A stretch of 13,041 nucleotides of DNA from CAZAYP01 sp964489425 [NCBI: uncultured Verrucomicrobiota bacterium] (GTDB lineage Bacteria > Verrucomicrobiota > Kiritimatiellia > RZYC01): contig CAZAYP010000117.1 of NCBI GenBank assembly GCA_964489425.1, positions 1 through 13,041 on the forward strand, given 5' to 3'. The first letter of the stretch is position 1. Every line of letters begins with the position of its first letter. Below, in pieces: positions 8,201-13,041 of the stretch. The notes beneath the pieces were generated by a model, which was not told where the DNA came from, made no database searches, and saw only the letters and a program-made list of their open reading frames with translations. A program made the position numbers and the translations under genes.

Positions 8201-9931
8201 GGCGCCGGCGGCGAGTCGCGCCGCTCGCTCGGCCTCGCCGTGGTCGGCGGCCTGCTGTTTTCGCAGACCCTGACGCTCTATGTCACCCCGGTTTTCTACA
8301 TGCTGATGGAGCGCATGCAGGAACGCCGCCGCGCGCGGCGGCGGCTCCGCCAGGGCGCGGCCATGCCCGCCGTGGCTACCGCGTTGATCCCCCTGCTGCT
8401 CTTGGTCGCGACCGTGTCCTGTTCCACCGGCCGGCCGGCCGACACCTACGTGGGGCCCGCGGACCCGGCCGCGGCCCGGCCCGTGGAAGAGCGCGCCGCC
8501 GCGCCGCAAACCGGGCCGCTGGCGCTGACGGTCCAGGAGACCATCCTGCTCGGGTTGGAAAACAACCAGGCCTTGAAGCTCCAGCGGCTGGATCCGAAGA
8601 TTGCCCAGACCTTTGCTTCCCAGCAGGCCGCGGTCTTCGACCCCGTGCTGGCCGCTTCCGGGTCGTACCAGGACCAGCAGGCCGAACAGGCGCTGCGCGC
8701 GGGCCCGCCCACCAACTACGAGGCCCGGACCACCAGCGGGCAGGTGGCCCTGACCGAGAAGCTCCCGACCGGCACCCGGGTCAACGCGCAGGGCACGACC
8801 ACGCTGCTGGATTCCTCGCTCTACAGCGACCCGTTTGGCTCCACCCGCGCGGGCGTCTCGCTCACCCAGTCGCTGCTGCAGGGCTTCGGCATGGCGGTCA
8901 ACCTGGCCAGCCTGCGCCAGGCGCGCCTGGACACGCTCTCCTCCGAGTACGAGCTGCGTGGCTTTGCCGAGGCGCTGATCGCCCGGCTCGAGACCGCCTA
9001 CTGGGAGTACGCCCTGGCCCGGCGCCAGGTGGACATCGTGACCAACTCGCTCAAGGTCGCGGAGCAGCAGTTGGCCGACACCGAGGGCCGGGTGGCCGTG
9101 GGCAAGCTGGCCACCATCGAGCTGGCCGCGGCCCGGGCGGAGGTGGCCTCGCGCCACGAGGCGTTGATCGCCGCCAGCAGCGCCCGGGAAAAGGCGCGGT
9201 TGATCCTGCTGCAGGTGGTCAACCCGCCGGGCACCAACCTCTGGCAGCGCGACATCACGCTGCTCGATCCGCCGGCCGATCCCGGCGGCCGGCTGGACGA
9301 CGTGGAGGCGCACGTTGCCGTGGCCCTGCAGCAGCGGCCCGAGCTGAACCAGGCCCGGCTGAACATCCAACGCGGCACGCTCGAGGTGGTCAAGACCAGG
9401 AACGGCCTGCTCCCCAAGCTGGACTTGTTTGCCAACCTTGGCCGCACCGGCTACGCGGAGTCGTTCGGATCTACCATTTCCAAGGTGTCAAGCTCCGACC
9501 ACCCGGACTACACGGTCGGGGTGATGCTGGAGTACCCCTTGGGCAACCGCGACGCCGAGGCGCGCCACGAACGCGCCGCCCTGGGCCTGGACCGCAGCCG
9601 CGAGGCGCTGGACAACCTCCAGCAACTGGTGGAGGTGGATGTGCGCACAGCCTATATTGATGTGTTGCGCGCCAGGGAGGAAATCGCCGCGACGGCCGCG
9701 ACCCGCCAGTTCCGCGAGGAGGCCATGCGGGCCGAGAACGAAAAGTTCAACGTGGGCAAATCCACCACGCTGCTCGTGGCCCAGGCTCAGCGGGATTACC
9801 TGTTCAGCCAGGTGGCCGAAATCCGCAGCGTGATCAACCACTTGCAGTCCCTGGTCCAGTTGTACCGCCTGGAAGGCTCCCTGCTCGAACGCCGCGGCAT
9901 CGTCGCGCCGGCGGCGCCCGCGGCACGGTAA
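5264..9931 (+). CDS. RND efflux permease (HAE-1/MdtB-MdtC type) fused to a TolC-like outer membrane factor
   Basis: This single 1555-residue frame joins two components that are normally separate. Residues 1 to about 1033 form a complete RND permease: TM1 near 12-30, large periplasmic domains, the TM4 proton-relay pair D405 D406 in GFVVDDAIVMLEN, TM7 near 532-550, TM10 with K926 in GLVKKNGIMMVDFA, and the TM11 RFRPIMMT motif. It equals AcrB-type pumps in length and keeps the proton-relay residues, so it should be functional. An arginine-rich stretch (ERRRARRRLR) follows, then a hydrophobic segment ending in a lipobox-like TVSC (C1053). Residues about 1086-1540 hold two outer-membrane-efflux repeats (LTVQETILLGLENNQALKLQ near 1086; VAVALQQRPELNQARLNIQ near 1350). 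The start lies three bases after the adaptor stop. A tripartite pump would then need only two genes. Internal translation from M1034 is an alternative. Confidence 0.93.
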   Translation: MNIAAPFIRRPVMTTLVMCSILLFGLVAYRQLPVSDLPNVDFPTIAVSASLPGASPETMASAVATVLEKQFSTIAGLDSMSSISVLGSSQITLQFNLDRDIDSAAMDVQAAIARANRQLPSDMPSPPSYNKVNPADQPILYIAMTSPTLSLSDLDEYGENMLAERISMVNGVSQVQVFGSQKYATRIQMDPLRLAARGIGLDEVVEAIRSGNVNLPTGILYGPHKAFTLQANGQLMTAADYRPLIVAYRNGAPVRLEELGQVRDGVENNKVAAWFCASNNMQRAVMLAIMRQPGMNTVKVADDVKAILPTFRDRLPESVAMQILYDRSRPIMNSAKDAQDTLVLTFFLVVLVIFTFLRSFRATLIPSLALPMSIIGTFAVMALLDYSLDNLSLMALTLSIGFVVDDAIVMLENIVRHVEMGKDRLDAALDGAQEIGFTIVSMTLSLAAVFIPVLFMGGLIGRLFREFAVTIGAAILISGFISLTLTPMLCSLFLRGAHQAKPGRLYAATERGFTAVLNFYDRTLVWALDRPRLVMVVSLIILVATVWLFKTTPKGFIPSEDLDMIFCQTECIEGISYDSMVAHQQALAAIVMQDPNVFSFMASVGSRGSSGANTGRFFIRLKPRAQRKLNAEGVIQALRPKLATVPGIKSYLQNPSSLSVGGRMTKSQYQYSLQGPDTDELYHYAMTLMDQIDDLPGVQDVTSDLQLKNPELDVQINRDLASSLGISAGQIEGTLLNAYGSRQVSTIYAPNDQYQVILELLPQYQNNPGVLDLLFVRSSQGKLVPVKALARITDSTGPLSINHAGQLPAVTISFNLKPGMALGQAVDAINKLARKTVPASIVTSFQGTAQTFQSSVKGMGMLLLLAIVVIYIVLGILYEDFVHPITILTALPFAGFGALVTLRMFGDDLSLYAFVGIIMLVGLVKKNGIMMVDFAIEARRKEGRDARTAIHQACLIRFRPIMMTTVAALMAALPIAMGLGAGGESRRSLGLAVVGGLLFSQTLTLYVTPVFYMLMERMQERRRARRRLRQGAAMPAVATALIPLLLLVATVSCSTGRPADTYVGPADPAAARPVEERAAAPQTGPLALTVQETILLGLENNQALKLQRLDPKIAQTFASQQAAVFDPVLAASGSYQDQQAEQALRAGPPTNYEARTTSGQVALTEKLPTGTRVNAQGTTTLLDSSLYSDPFGSTRAGVSLTQSLLQGFGMAVNLASLRQARLDTLSSEYELRGFAEALIARLETAYWEYALARRQVDIVTNSLKVAEQQLADTEGRVAVGKLATIELAAARAEVASRHEALIAASSAREKARLILLQVVNPPGTNLWQRDITLLDPPADPGGRLDDVEAHVAVALQQRPELNQARLNIQRGTLEVVKTRNGLLPKLDLFANLGRTGYAESFGSTISKVSSSDHPDYTVGVMLEYPLGNRDAEARHERAALGLDRSREALDNLQQLVEVDVRTAYIDVLRAREEIAATAATRQFREEAMRAENEKFNVGKSTTLLVAQAQRDYLFSQVAEIRSVINHLQSLVQLYRLEGSLLERRGIVAPAAPAAR
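8363..8422 (+). other. Internal lipoprotein-like signal segment at the RND/outer-membrane-factor junction
   Basis: An in-frame ATG (8363-8365, residue 1034) opens a segment with a hydrophobic core (LIPLLLLVATV) and a lipobox-like TVSC whose cysteine codon is at 8420-8422. The permease C-terminus before it is arginine-rich and should be cytoplasmic, an ideal positive n-region. The segment could act as a 13th membrane span cleaved by lipoprotein signal peptidase, releasing a lipidated outer membrane factor. It could also be the start of a separately translated 522-residue protein; AGGG eight bases upstream is a weak ribosome site. Threonine at -3 of the lipobox is not ideal. Confidence 0.55.
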
Positions 9932-9948
9932 CGCCCAGGCCAGCAAAG

Positions 9949-9996
9949 AACGTGATACACGGCATCGGCATATTCGATTCTGATGCTCCGGGCCAT
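9949..9996 (-). pseudogene. 5' fragment of a REP-associated tyrosine transposase (RAYT)
   Basis: From the ATG at 9996-9994 the first 16 codons read MARSIRIEYADAVYHV, a close match to the conserved start of RAYT/Y1-type transposases (typically MARPLRIEYPGAVYHV). After that the frame loses all resemblance; the HUH and tyrosine regions are missing. It is therefore a truncated remnant lying just after the pump gene stop. A family-like leader, including the 18-bp repeat at 10002-10019, precedes it. Confidence 0.7.
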
Positions 9997-10001
9997 GAAC
10001 G

Positions 10002-10019
10002 TCAGATTTCCTGATCTCG
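10002..10019 (-). repeat. 18-bp inverted repeat, left copy (RAYT leader)
   Basis: The minus strand reads CGAGATCAGGAAATCTGA, identical to the plus-strand sequence at 10369-10386. In both copies GGCCCG and a TTCNGG-like stretch lie upstream and ATGGCC lies downstream, so the similarity extends beyond the perfect core. This copy sits six bases before the RAYT start codon, suggesting the repeat is a transposase-gene leader present twice in opposite directions. Confidence 0.7.
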
Positions 10020-10031
10020 ACCGAAGAACGG

Positions 10032-10057
10032 GCCAAATTTCCGGAAAATGATTTGGC
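10032..10057. repeat. Imperfect hairpin GCCAAAT...ATTTGGC
   Basis: Seven-base arms (10032-10038 and 10051-10057) enclose the palindrome TTTCCGGAAA. It lies between the RAYT fragment and the transposase relic and may belong to the old mobile element. It is not a typical terminator for the pump operon, since it is 100 bases past the stop and has no T-run. Confidence 0.35.
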
Positions 10058-10076
10058 ACATTTGGGGGCGTGACAA

Positions 10077-10085
10077 GGGGGGGGG
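10077..10085 (+). repeat. G9 homopolymer run
   Basis: Nine consecutive G residues end two bases before the ATG of the small relic ORF. Such runs are prone to slippage. Because it lies before rather than inside the ORF, slippage would change spacing, not frame. Confidence 0.6.
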
Positions 10086-10087
10086 CC

Positions 10088-10336
10088 ATGGCGGATTCTT
10101 GGGGTGAAAAGCGATCCCGTGCGGGATCAAAAACCCACAGCGCGGCGCACGCCAGCCTGCCGGTTCTGGAAGTCCGCCGTTTGACCAAGACCGGGCATCA
10201 GACCGCCATCATCCGGGTCCATCGCATGAGTTGCCCAGCCCACGACAAAGCCGTCGCCGCCCTTTTCGATGATCTCAATCAGGCCGATTTCCGCCATCCT
10301 GAAACTGGCATGCGCTTGATCTACCGGCTCGCGTGA
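10088..10336 (+). pseudogene. Probable internally deleted transposase relic
   Basis: The 82 residues contain KTGHQTAI at about residues 36-43 and end in a FRHPETGMRLIYRL-like tail. I recall GHQTAI followed by a methionine/phenylalanine helix, and a C-terminal FPGTxLRLVYEL, from a class of putative DDE-type transposases frequent in Verrucomicrobiota and related genomes. The catalytic middle, normally several hundred residues, is absent, so this would be a fused N-side and C-side remnant. The in-frame GTG at 10070 is an alternative start. The family call is from memory; it could also be a chance small ORF. Confidence 0.4.
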
Positions 10337-10368
10337 TTACGGCCCGAAAGTGCCAGCCCTTTTTCCGG

Positions 10369-10386
10369 CGAGATCAGGAAATCTGA
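10369..10386 (+). repeat. 18-bp inverted repeat, right copy (RAYT leader-like)
   Basis: CGAGATCAGGAAATCTGA matches the minus-strand copy at 10002-10019 exactly. Thirteen bases further on lies ATGGCC (10399-10404), as before the RAYT start, but this frame stops after 11 codons (TAA at 10432-10434). It is probably the leader of a second, more decayed RAYT copy in the opposite direction. The two copies bracket the transposase relic. Confidence 0.65.
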
Positions 10387-10573
10387 AGGTACAGCTCTAT
10401 GGCCTCTAGAGGGTTCATAATATTTGTCTGCTAATGTTGCCTGCAGACGGTCCGGATGAAACCGACCCCTATCAAGATGGGTGGTCACGGGGTGATGGAG
10501 GGACGGGTTCCACCCCGTTCGCTATCCGGATAAATATTCTGCAAAACGCTATGACGCGGAACGGGAGCCCCGC

Positions 10574-10605
10574 GCCACGTCGTGGCACGGCCCTCCCGGG
10601 CCGTG
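10574..10605. repeat. Two adjacent GC-rich hairpins
   Basis: GCCAC GTC GTGGC (10574-10586) is followed directly by CACGGCCC TCCC GGGCCGTG (10586-10605), an eight-base perfect stem with a four-base loop. Neither is followed by a T-run, so they are more likely intergenic repeat elements than intrinsic terminators. Similar GC-rich palindromic elements are, from memory, common between genes of Verrucomicrobiota relatives. Confidence 0.5.
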
Positions 10606-10629
10606 GCTGATGTTCTCCGGTGGTCGCGT

Positions 10630-10683
10630 CAATAGCGCCGCGGCGCCGCGGTGATATGGCCTATTGTGAATCCTATTGTGAAT
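10630..10683. repeat. Inverted repeat plus 12-bp tandem duplication upstream of the repeat-protein gene
   Basis: CAATAG (10630-10635) pairs with CTATTG (10661-10666) around a GCGCCGCGGCGC palindrome. CCTATTGTGAAT occurs twice in tandem (10660-10671 and 10672-10683). These sit about 25-80 bases upstream of the likely -10 element, a position suitable for an operator, but this is inference. Confidence 0.5.
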
Positions 10684-10706
10684 CCGCTTCAGTCGGGCTC
10701 TGGGTA

Positions 10707-10715
10707 TGCTATGAT
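10707..10715 (+). promoter_or_regulatory. Possible extended -10 promoter element
   Basis: TGCTATGAT is an extended -10 match (TGn plus TATGAT, five of six to TATAAT). A TTCAGT at 10688-10693 is only a weak -35. Transcription would begin near 10722, giving a very short leader in which the ribosome site begins almost at once. Confidence 0.35.
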
Positions 10716-10721
10716 GGGCAT

Positions 10722-10729
10722 GGGAGGTG
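10722..10729 (+). promoter_or_regulatory. Strong ribosome-binding site for the pentapeptide-repeat gene
   Basis: GGGAGGTG lies with GGAGG ending six bases before the ATG at 10734. It is the strongest ribosome site in the window and fixes the start 38 codons inside the longer open frame. Confidence 0.8.
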
Positions 10730-10733
10730 CGTC

Positions 10734-11186
10734 ATGAACAAGGTAATGACACAGTGCATTCGCCGGCGCAGCCAGGCCACTTTCATGGGGCGGCCGTGGC
10801 TGGATATCGCCATCGGGCCCGACCTGGATAAAGGCGAGATCCGCGGTCATGCCCGGGGCATCGTGGCCATCGGCGACCTGGCCGGTGGGTGGCTGGCGAT
10901 CGGCGGCATCGCCTACGGCGGGGTGGCGGTGGGCGGCGCGGCCGTCGGGTTGGTGGCGGTGGGCGGGGTCGGATTGGGCCTGCTGGCGCTGGGGGGCGTG
11001 GCGATCGGGGGCGCCGTGGCGGTGGGCGGAGTGGCGGTGGGCGCGGTGGCGCTGGGCGGGGCCGCCTGGGGCTACTATGCGTGCGGGGGCGCGGCGCAGG
11101 GAGTGCACGTGGTGTCCGCCACCCGGCGCAGCGCCGAGGCGATCGAATTTTTCAAGGCCTGGCTGCCGGGCGTTTCCGGCCGTTGA
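10734..11186 (+). CDS. Hydrophobic glycine/alanine/valine pentapeptide-repeat protein, function unknown
   Basis: A 150-residue protein chosen at this ATG because of its strong ribosome site. Residues 1-42 are basic and polar with no signal peptide. Residues 43-123 are 16 consecutive five-residue units of the form x-[VIL/A]-A-x-G (for example GVAVG, LVAVG, LLALG, GVAIG, GAAWG), interrupted by one extra glycine at 93 and by a few variant units (DLAGG, GVGLG). After D48 the repeat region has no charged residue. A polar tail (VHVVSATRRSAEAIEFFKAWLPG) follows. The five-residue period recalls pentapeptide-repeat beta-helices, but the A(D/N)Lxx consensus is absent, so it is not that family by motif. 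It could form a hydrophobic beta-helix or insert in a membrane. It stands alone in its own unit and converges on the kinase gene with two bases between stops. Confidence 0.8.
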   Translation: MNKVMTQCIRRRSQATFMGRPWLDIAIGPDLDKGEIRGHARGIVAIGDLAGGWLAIGGIAYGGVAVGGAAVGLVAVGGVGLGLLALGGVAIGGAVAVGGVAVGAVALGGAAWGYYACGGAAQGVHVVSATRRSAEAIEFFKAWLPGVSGR

Positions 11187-11188
11187 GG

Positions 11189-13041
11189 TCAGGGCTCGCC
11201 AATCAGCCCGCGGACCCACTCGATCATGCTTTCGTCGTGGAAGCTGCTCTTGGTCAGGTAGTGGTTGGCGCCCGCCTCGAGGCCGCGCAAGCGGTCTTCC
11301 TCGCGGTCCTTGTAGGACACGATCATGACCGGGAGATCTTTCAGCCGCGGGTGCTGGCGCACCTTGCGCACGAGCTCGATGCCGTCCATGCGCGGCATGT
11401 CCACGTCCGTAACCAGCAGGTCAAACCCGCCGTTTTGAAGCGTGTTCCACCCGTCGCTGCCGTCGACGGCCAGGGTCACGGCGTACCCGTGGTTGGCCAG
11501 CAGCTTGCGTTCCACCTCGCGCACGGTCAGGGAGTCGTCCACCACCAATACGGATTTGCGGGCGCGGGCCTTTTCCTGGCGGCTTTCCGCCACGCGGGCC
11601 GGCTTGCCGCGCGCCAGCAGGTGGTCAATGGCCCGGACCACCGCGTCCGGGTCGAGGATCAACGTGGGCGACCCATCCTCGAGGATGGCGCCGGCGCTCA
11701 CCAGCGGGAAATGGCCCAAGGCCGGCGCCAGCGGGATCACCACCAGTTCCCGGCCGCCGAGAAAGCGGTCCACCACCAGCCCATACTGGTTCAGGCGGTC
11801 GCTGATCACGGCCACGCACCACGGCCGGTCTTCCGGGGCGGACAAGGGAAACTGCATGATGTTGCGCGCATGGACAATGCCCACGTGCCGGCCTTCCAGC
11901 GTGAAGTACAGCCGGTCTTCCATGCTTTCCAGGGCCTCGGGCCGGATTTCCAGCAGCCGGTCGATGCGCGCCAGCGGGAGCGCGTAGGGCTCGCCCTGCA
12001 CCTCAAGCAGCAGCGCGCGCAGCACGGACAACGTCAGCGGCAACTGGAGGTGGAAGGCCGTGCCTTCGCCGGCCTGGGTGGTGATCTCGACCGTGCCGCC
12101 GACTTCGCGCACCATGGCCTGCACCACGTCCAGCCCCACGCCGCGTCCGGAGATGTCCGTGACTTTCTCGGCCGTCGAAAACCCGGGCAGGAACAGGAAC
12201 TCCAGGGTTTCTTCGGGGGTGAGCTGCTCCGCCATCTCCGGGGTGATCAGCCCGCGCTTCACGATGGAGCGCTTGAGGCTTTCCATCTCGATGCCGCGGC
12301 CATCGTCCTGGACCGTGATGTGGAGGATCCCGGCGCGGTGCTGGGCATCGAGGATGATGCGGCCGGCCGGCGGCTTGCCGGCCCGCGCGCGCAGCTCGCG
12401 CGACTCGAGGCCGTGGTCCACGGCGTTGCGCACCAGGTGGGTGAGCGGCGCTTCCAGGCGCTCGAGGATGTCGCGGTCCACGGCGGTGGTTTCGCCGCGC
12501 ACCTCGAAAATCGCGTCTTTGCCGAGGTCGCGCGCCAGGTCGCGCACCATGCGCGGGAATCCGGCCAGGCCGTCGGTGAACGGGCGCATCCGGCTGGCGA
12601 TCACCTCGTTGTACAGGCGGTCCGCCAGCATCTCGAGACGCCGCGAGTAGCCCGTGGCATCGGCGAGGTGGGCGAGGAGCCCCGTGCGCAGCCGGTCGCC
12701 GGACTCGAGCGCTTCCGCCAGCAGTTGCTGCGCCGCGTCCGGCGCGGCGGCCCGGTCCTGTTCCAGCGCGGCTTGCGCTTTTTCAAGCCGGGCGGTTTGG
12801 TCGCGCTGCAGATTCTTTAAGTGGAGCAGGGCGGGGATGAACGACTGCGCGGATTTCACCTGCACCAGCAGTTCCCCGGCCAGGCCCATGAGCCGGTTGA
12901 GGCTGCCGGCCTGCACCCGGACCGTCGTACGGTCCACCTGGCCGACCGCCGGCGCGCCGGCGGCGGGGGGCGCGGCCGGGGCGGCGGGCGCCGGGGCGGC
13001 CTTGGGTTCGGTCACTGGGGGCGGCGGTGCGGGTTGCGGGG
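11189..13041 (-). CDS. WspE-like hybrid CheA histidine kinase/response regulator (N-terminus beyond window)
   Basis: The frame is open to the right edge. The GTG at 13015 lies inside a proline/alanine-rich linker, so the true start and the phosphotransfer (HPt) domain are outside. Numbering from that GTG: dimerisation region about 30-180; ATPase N-box HLVRNAVDHG (193-202), DDGRGI (237-242), and GFSTAEKVTDISGRGVGLD (278-296); CheW-like domain about 331-470; receiver domain about 487-608 with acid pair D493 D494, phosphoacceptor D537 in TDVDMPRMDG, S567 and K589. The receiver segments VDDSLTVREVERKLL and VSYKDREEDR closely resemble WspE, which phosphorylates the diguanylate cyclase WspR to drive surface-attached growth. 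All ATP-binding and receiver residues look intact. The other wsp genes would have to lie to the right of the window. Confidence 0.92.
   Translation of the reverse strand, partial: PQPAPPPPVTEPKAAPAPAAPAAPPAAGAPAVGQVDRTTVRVQAGSLNRLMGLAGELLVQVKSAQSFIPALLHLKNLQRDQTARLEKAQAALEQDRAAAPDAAQQLLAEALESGDRLRTGLLAHLADATGYSRRLEMLADRLYNEVIASRMRPFTDGLAGFPRMVRDLARDLGKDAIFEVRGETTAVDRDILERLEAPLTHLVRNAVDHGLESRELRARAGKPPAGRIILDAQHRAGILHITVQDDGRGIEMESLKRSIVKRGLITPEMAEQLTPEETLEFLFLPGFSTAEKVTDISGRGVGLDVVQAMVREVGGTVEITTQAGEGTAFHLQLPLTLSVLRALLLEVQGEPYALPLARIDRLLEIRPEALESMEDRLYFTLEGRHVGIVHARNIMQFPLSAPEDRPWCVAVISDRLNQYGLVVDRFLGGRELVVIPLAPALGHFPLVSAGAILEDGSPTLILDPDAVVRAIDHLLARGKPARVAESRQEKARARKSVLVVDDSLTVREVERKLLANHGYAVTLAVDGSDGWNTLQNGGFDLLVTDVDMPRMDGIELVRKVRQHPRLKDLPVMIVSYKDREEDRLRGLEAGANHYLTKSSFHDESMIEWVRGLIGEP

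Larger units (their letters stand above)
10387..10733. other. Gene-free stretch with hairpins, short repeats and promoter of the next gene
   Basis: No protein-like frame is visible in these 347 bases. The left part (10400-10450) is noticeably more AT-rich than the surroundings. From about 10490 there are GC-rich hairpins (ACGGG/CCCGT arms at 10503-10518; two more at 10574-10605), then a 12-bp tandem repeat and the promoter and ribosome site of the pentapeptide-repeat gene. I see no tRNA, rRNA or recognisable riboswitch. Confidence 0.5.

Noticed and set aside
5837-9370. Very long minus-strand open frame (1177 codons) opposite the RND/outer-membrane-factor gene
   Set aside because: It is rich in histidine, glutamine, arginine and glycine with no recognisable domain, as expected for the antisense of a GC-rich gene. 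The plus-strand frame has clear RND and TolC motifs.
694-10683. CRISPR array or other clustered regular repeats
   Set aside because: No direct repeat with regular spacers was seen; the only tandem repeats are the 12-bp pair at 10660-10683 and the coding pentapeptide units.
10620-10733. Longer N-terminal extension of the pentapeptide-repeat protein
   Set aside because: The extension runs through the tandem repeat and putative promoter and has no ribosome site, while the ATG at 10734 has GGAGG at ideal spacing.
10889-12820. 643-codon plus-strand open frame across the kinase gene
   Set aside because: Its product is low-complexity and it lies antisense to clear CheA and receiver motifs; it also overlaps the repeat-protein gene.

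Overview
The window is a GC-rich bacterial segment whose genes encode double-membrane (Gram-negative type) machinery: a lipoprotein adaptor, an RND pump, an outer membrane factor and a Wsp-type chemotaxis kinase. The organism cannot be fixed from sequence alone. The REP-associated tyrosine transposase fragment, a relic resembling a transposase I associate with Verrucomicrobiota and their relatives, and GC-rich hairpin repeats between genes make a PVC-group bacterium (Verrucomicrobiota or Kiritimatiellota) a reasonable but weak guess.

Layout. Bases 2-82 hold the last 26 codons of an unidentified plus-strand gene. A minus-strand operon follows (about 4078 down to 152). It encodes a fusion of a RimK-type ATP-grasp ligase with a GH3-type acyl-adenylating amide ligase, then a Bcr/CflA-like MFS exporter whose start overlaps the ligase stop, then a possible 41-residue secreted peptide whose GTG start overlaps the MFS stop. 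From an 87-bp divergent intergenic region, a plus-strand operon (4166-9931) encodes an RND periplasmic adaptor lipoprotein and a 1555-residue protein that is an RND permease fused in frame to a TolC-like outer membrane factor. Bases 9932-10733 contain no intact gene. They hold a RAYT 5' fragment, an inverted 18-bp repeat, a transposase relic, a G9 run and several hairpins. Next is a small protein made almost entirely of a hydrophobic five-residue repeat (10734-11186). It converges, with two bases between the stop codons, on a minus-strand WspE-like CheA/response-regulator hybrid that runs off the right edge.

How the genes may work together. Two unrelated ATP-dependent carboxylate ligases on one chain, translationally linked to a drug/dipeptide-type MFS exporter, look like a minimal make-and-export cassette for an amide-linked small molecule. 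This is similar in logic to bacilysin BacD/BacE. The divergent tripartite pump could carry the product, or other toxic compounds, across the outer membrane. The product is unknown and the link between the two operons is inferred only from adjacency. The most unusual items are the ATP-grasp/GH3 fusion, the RND/outer-membrane-factor fusion that keeps a lipoprotein-like signal at its junction, and the pentapeptide-repeat protein.
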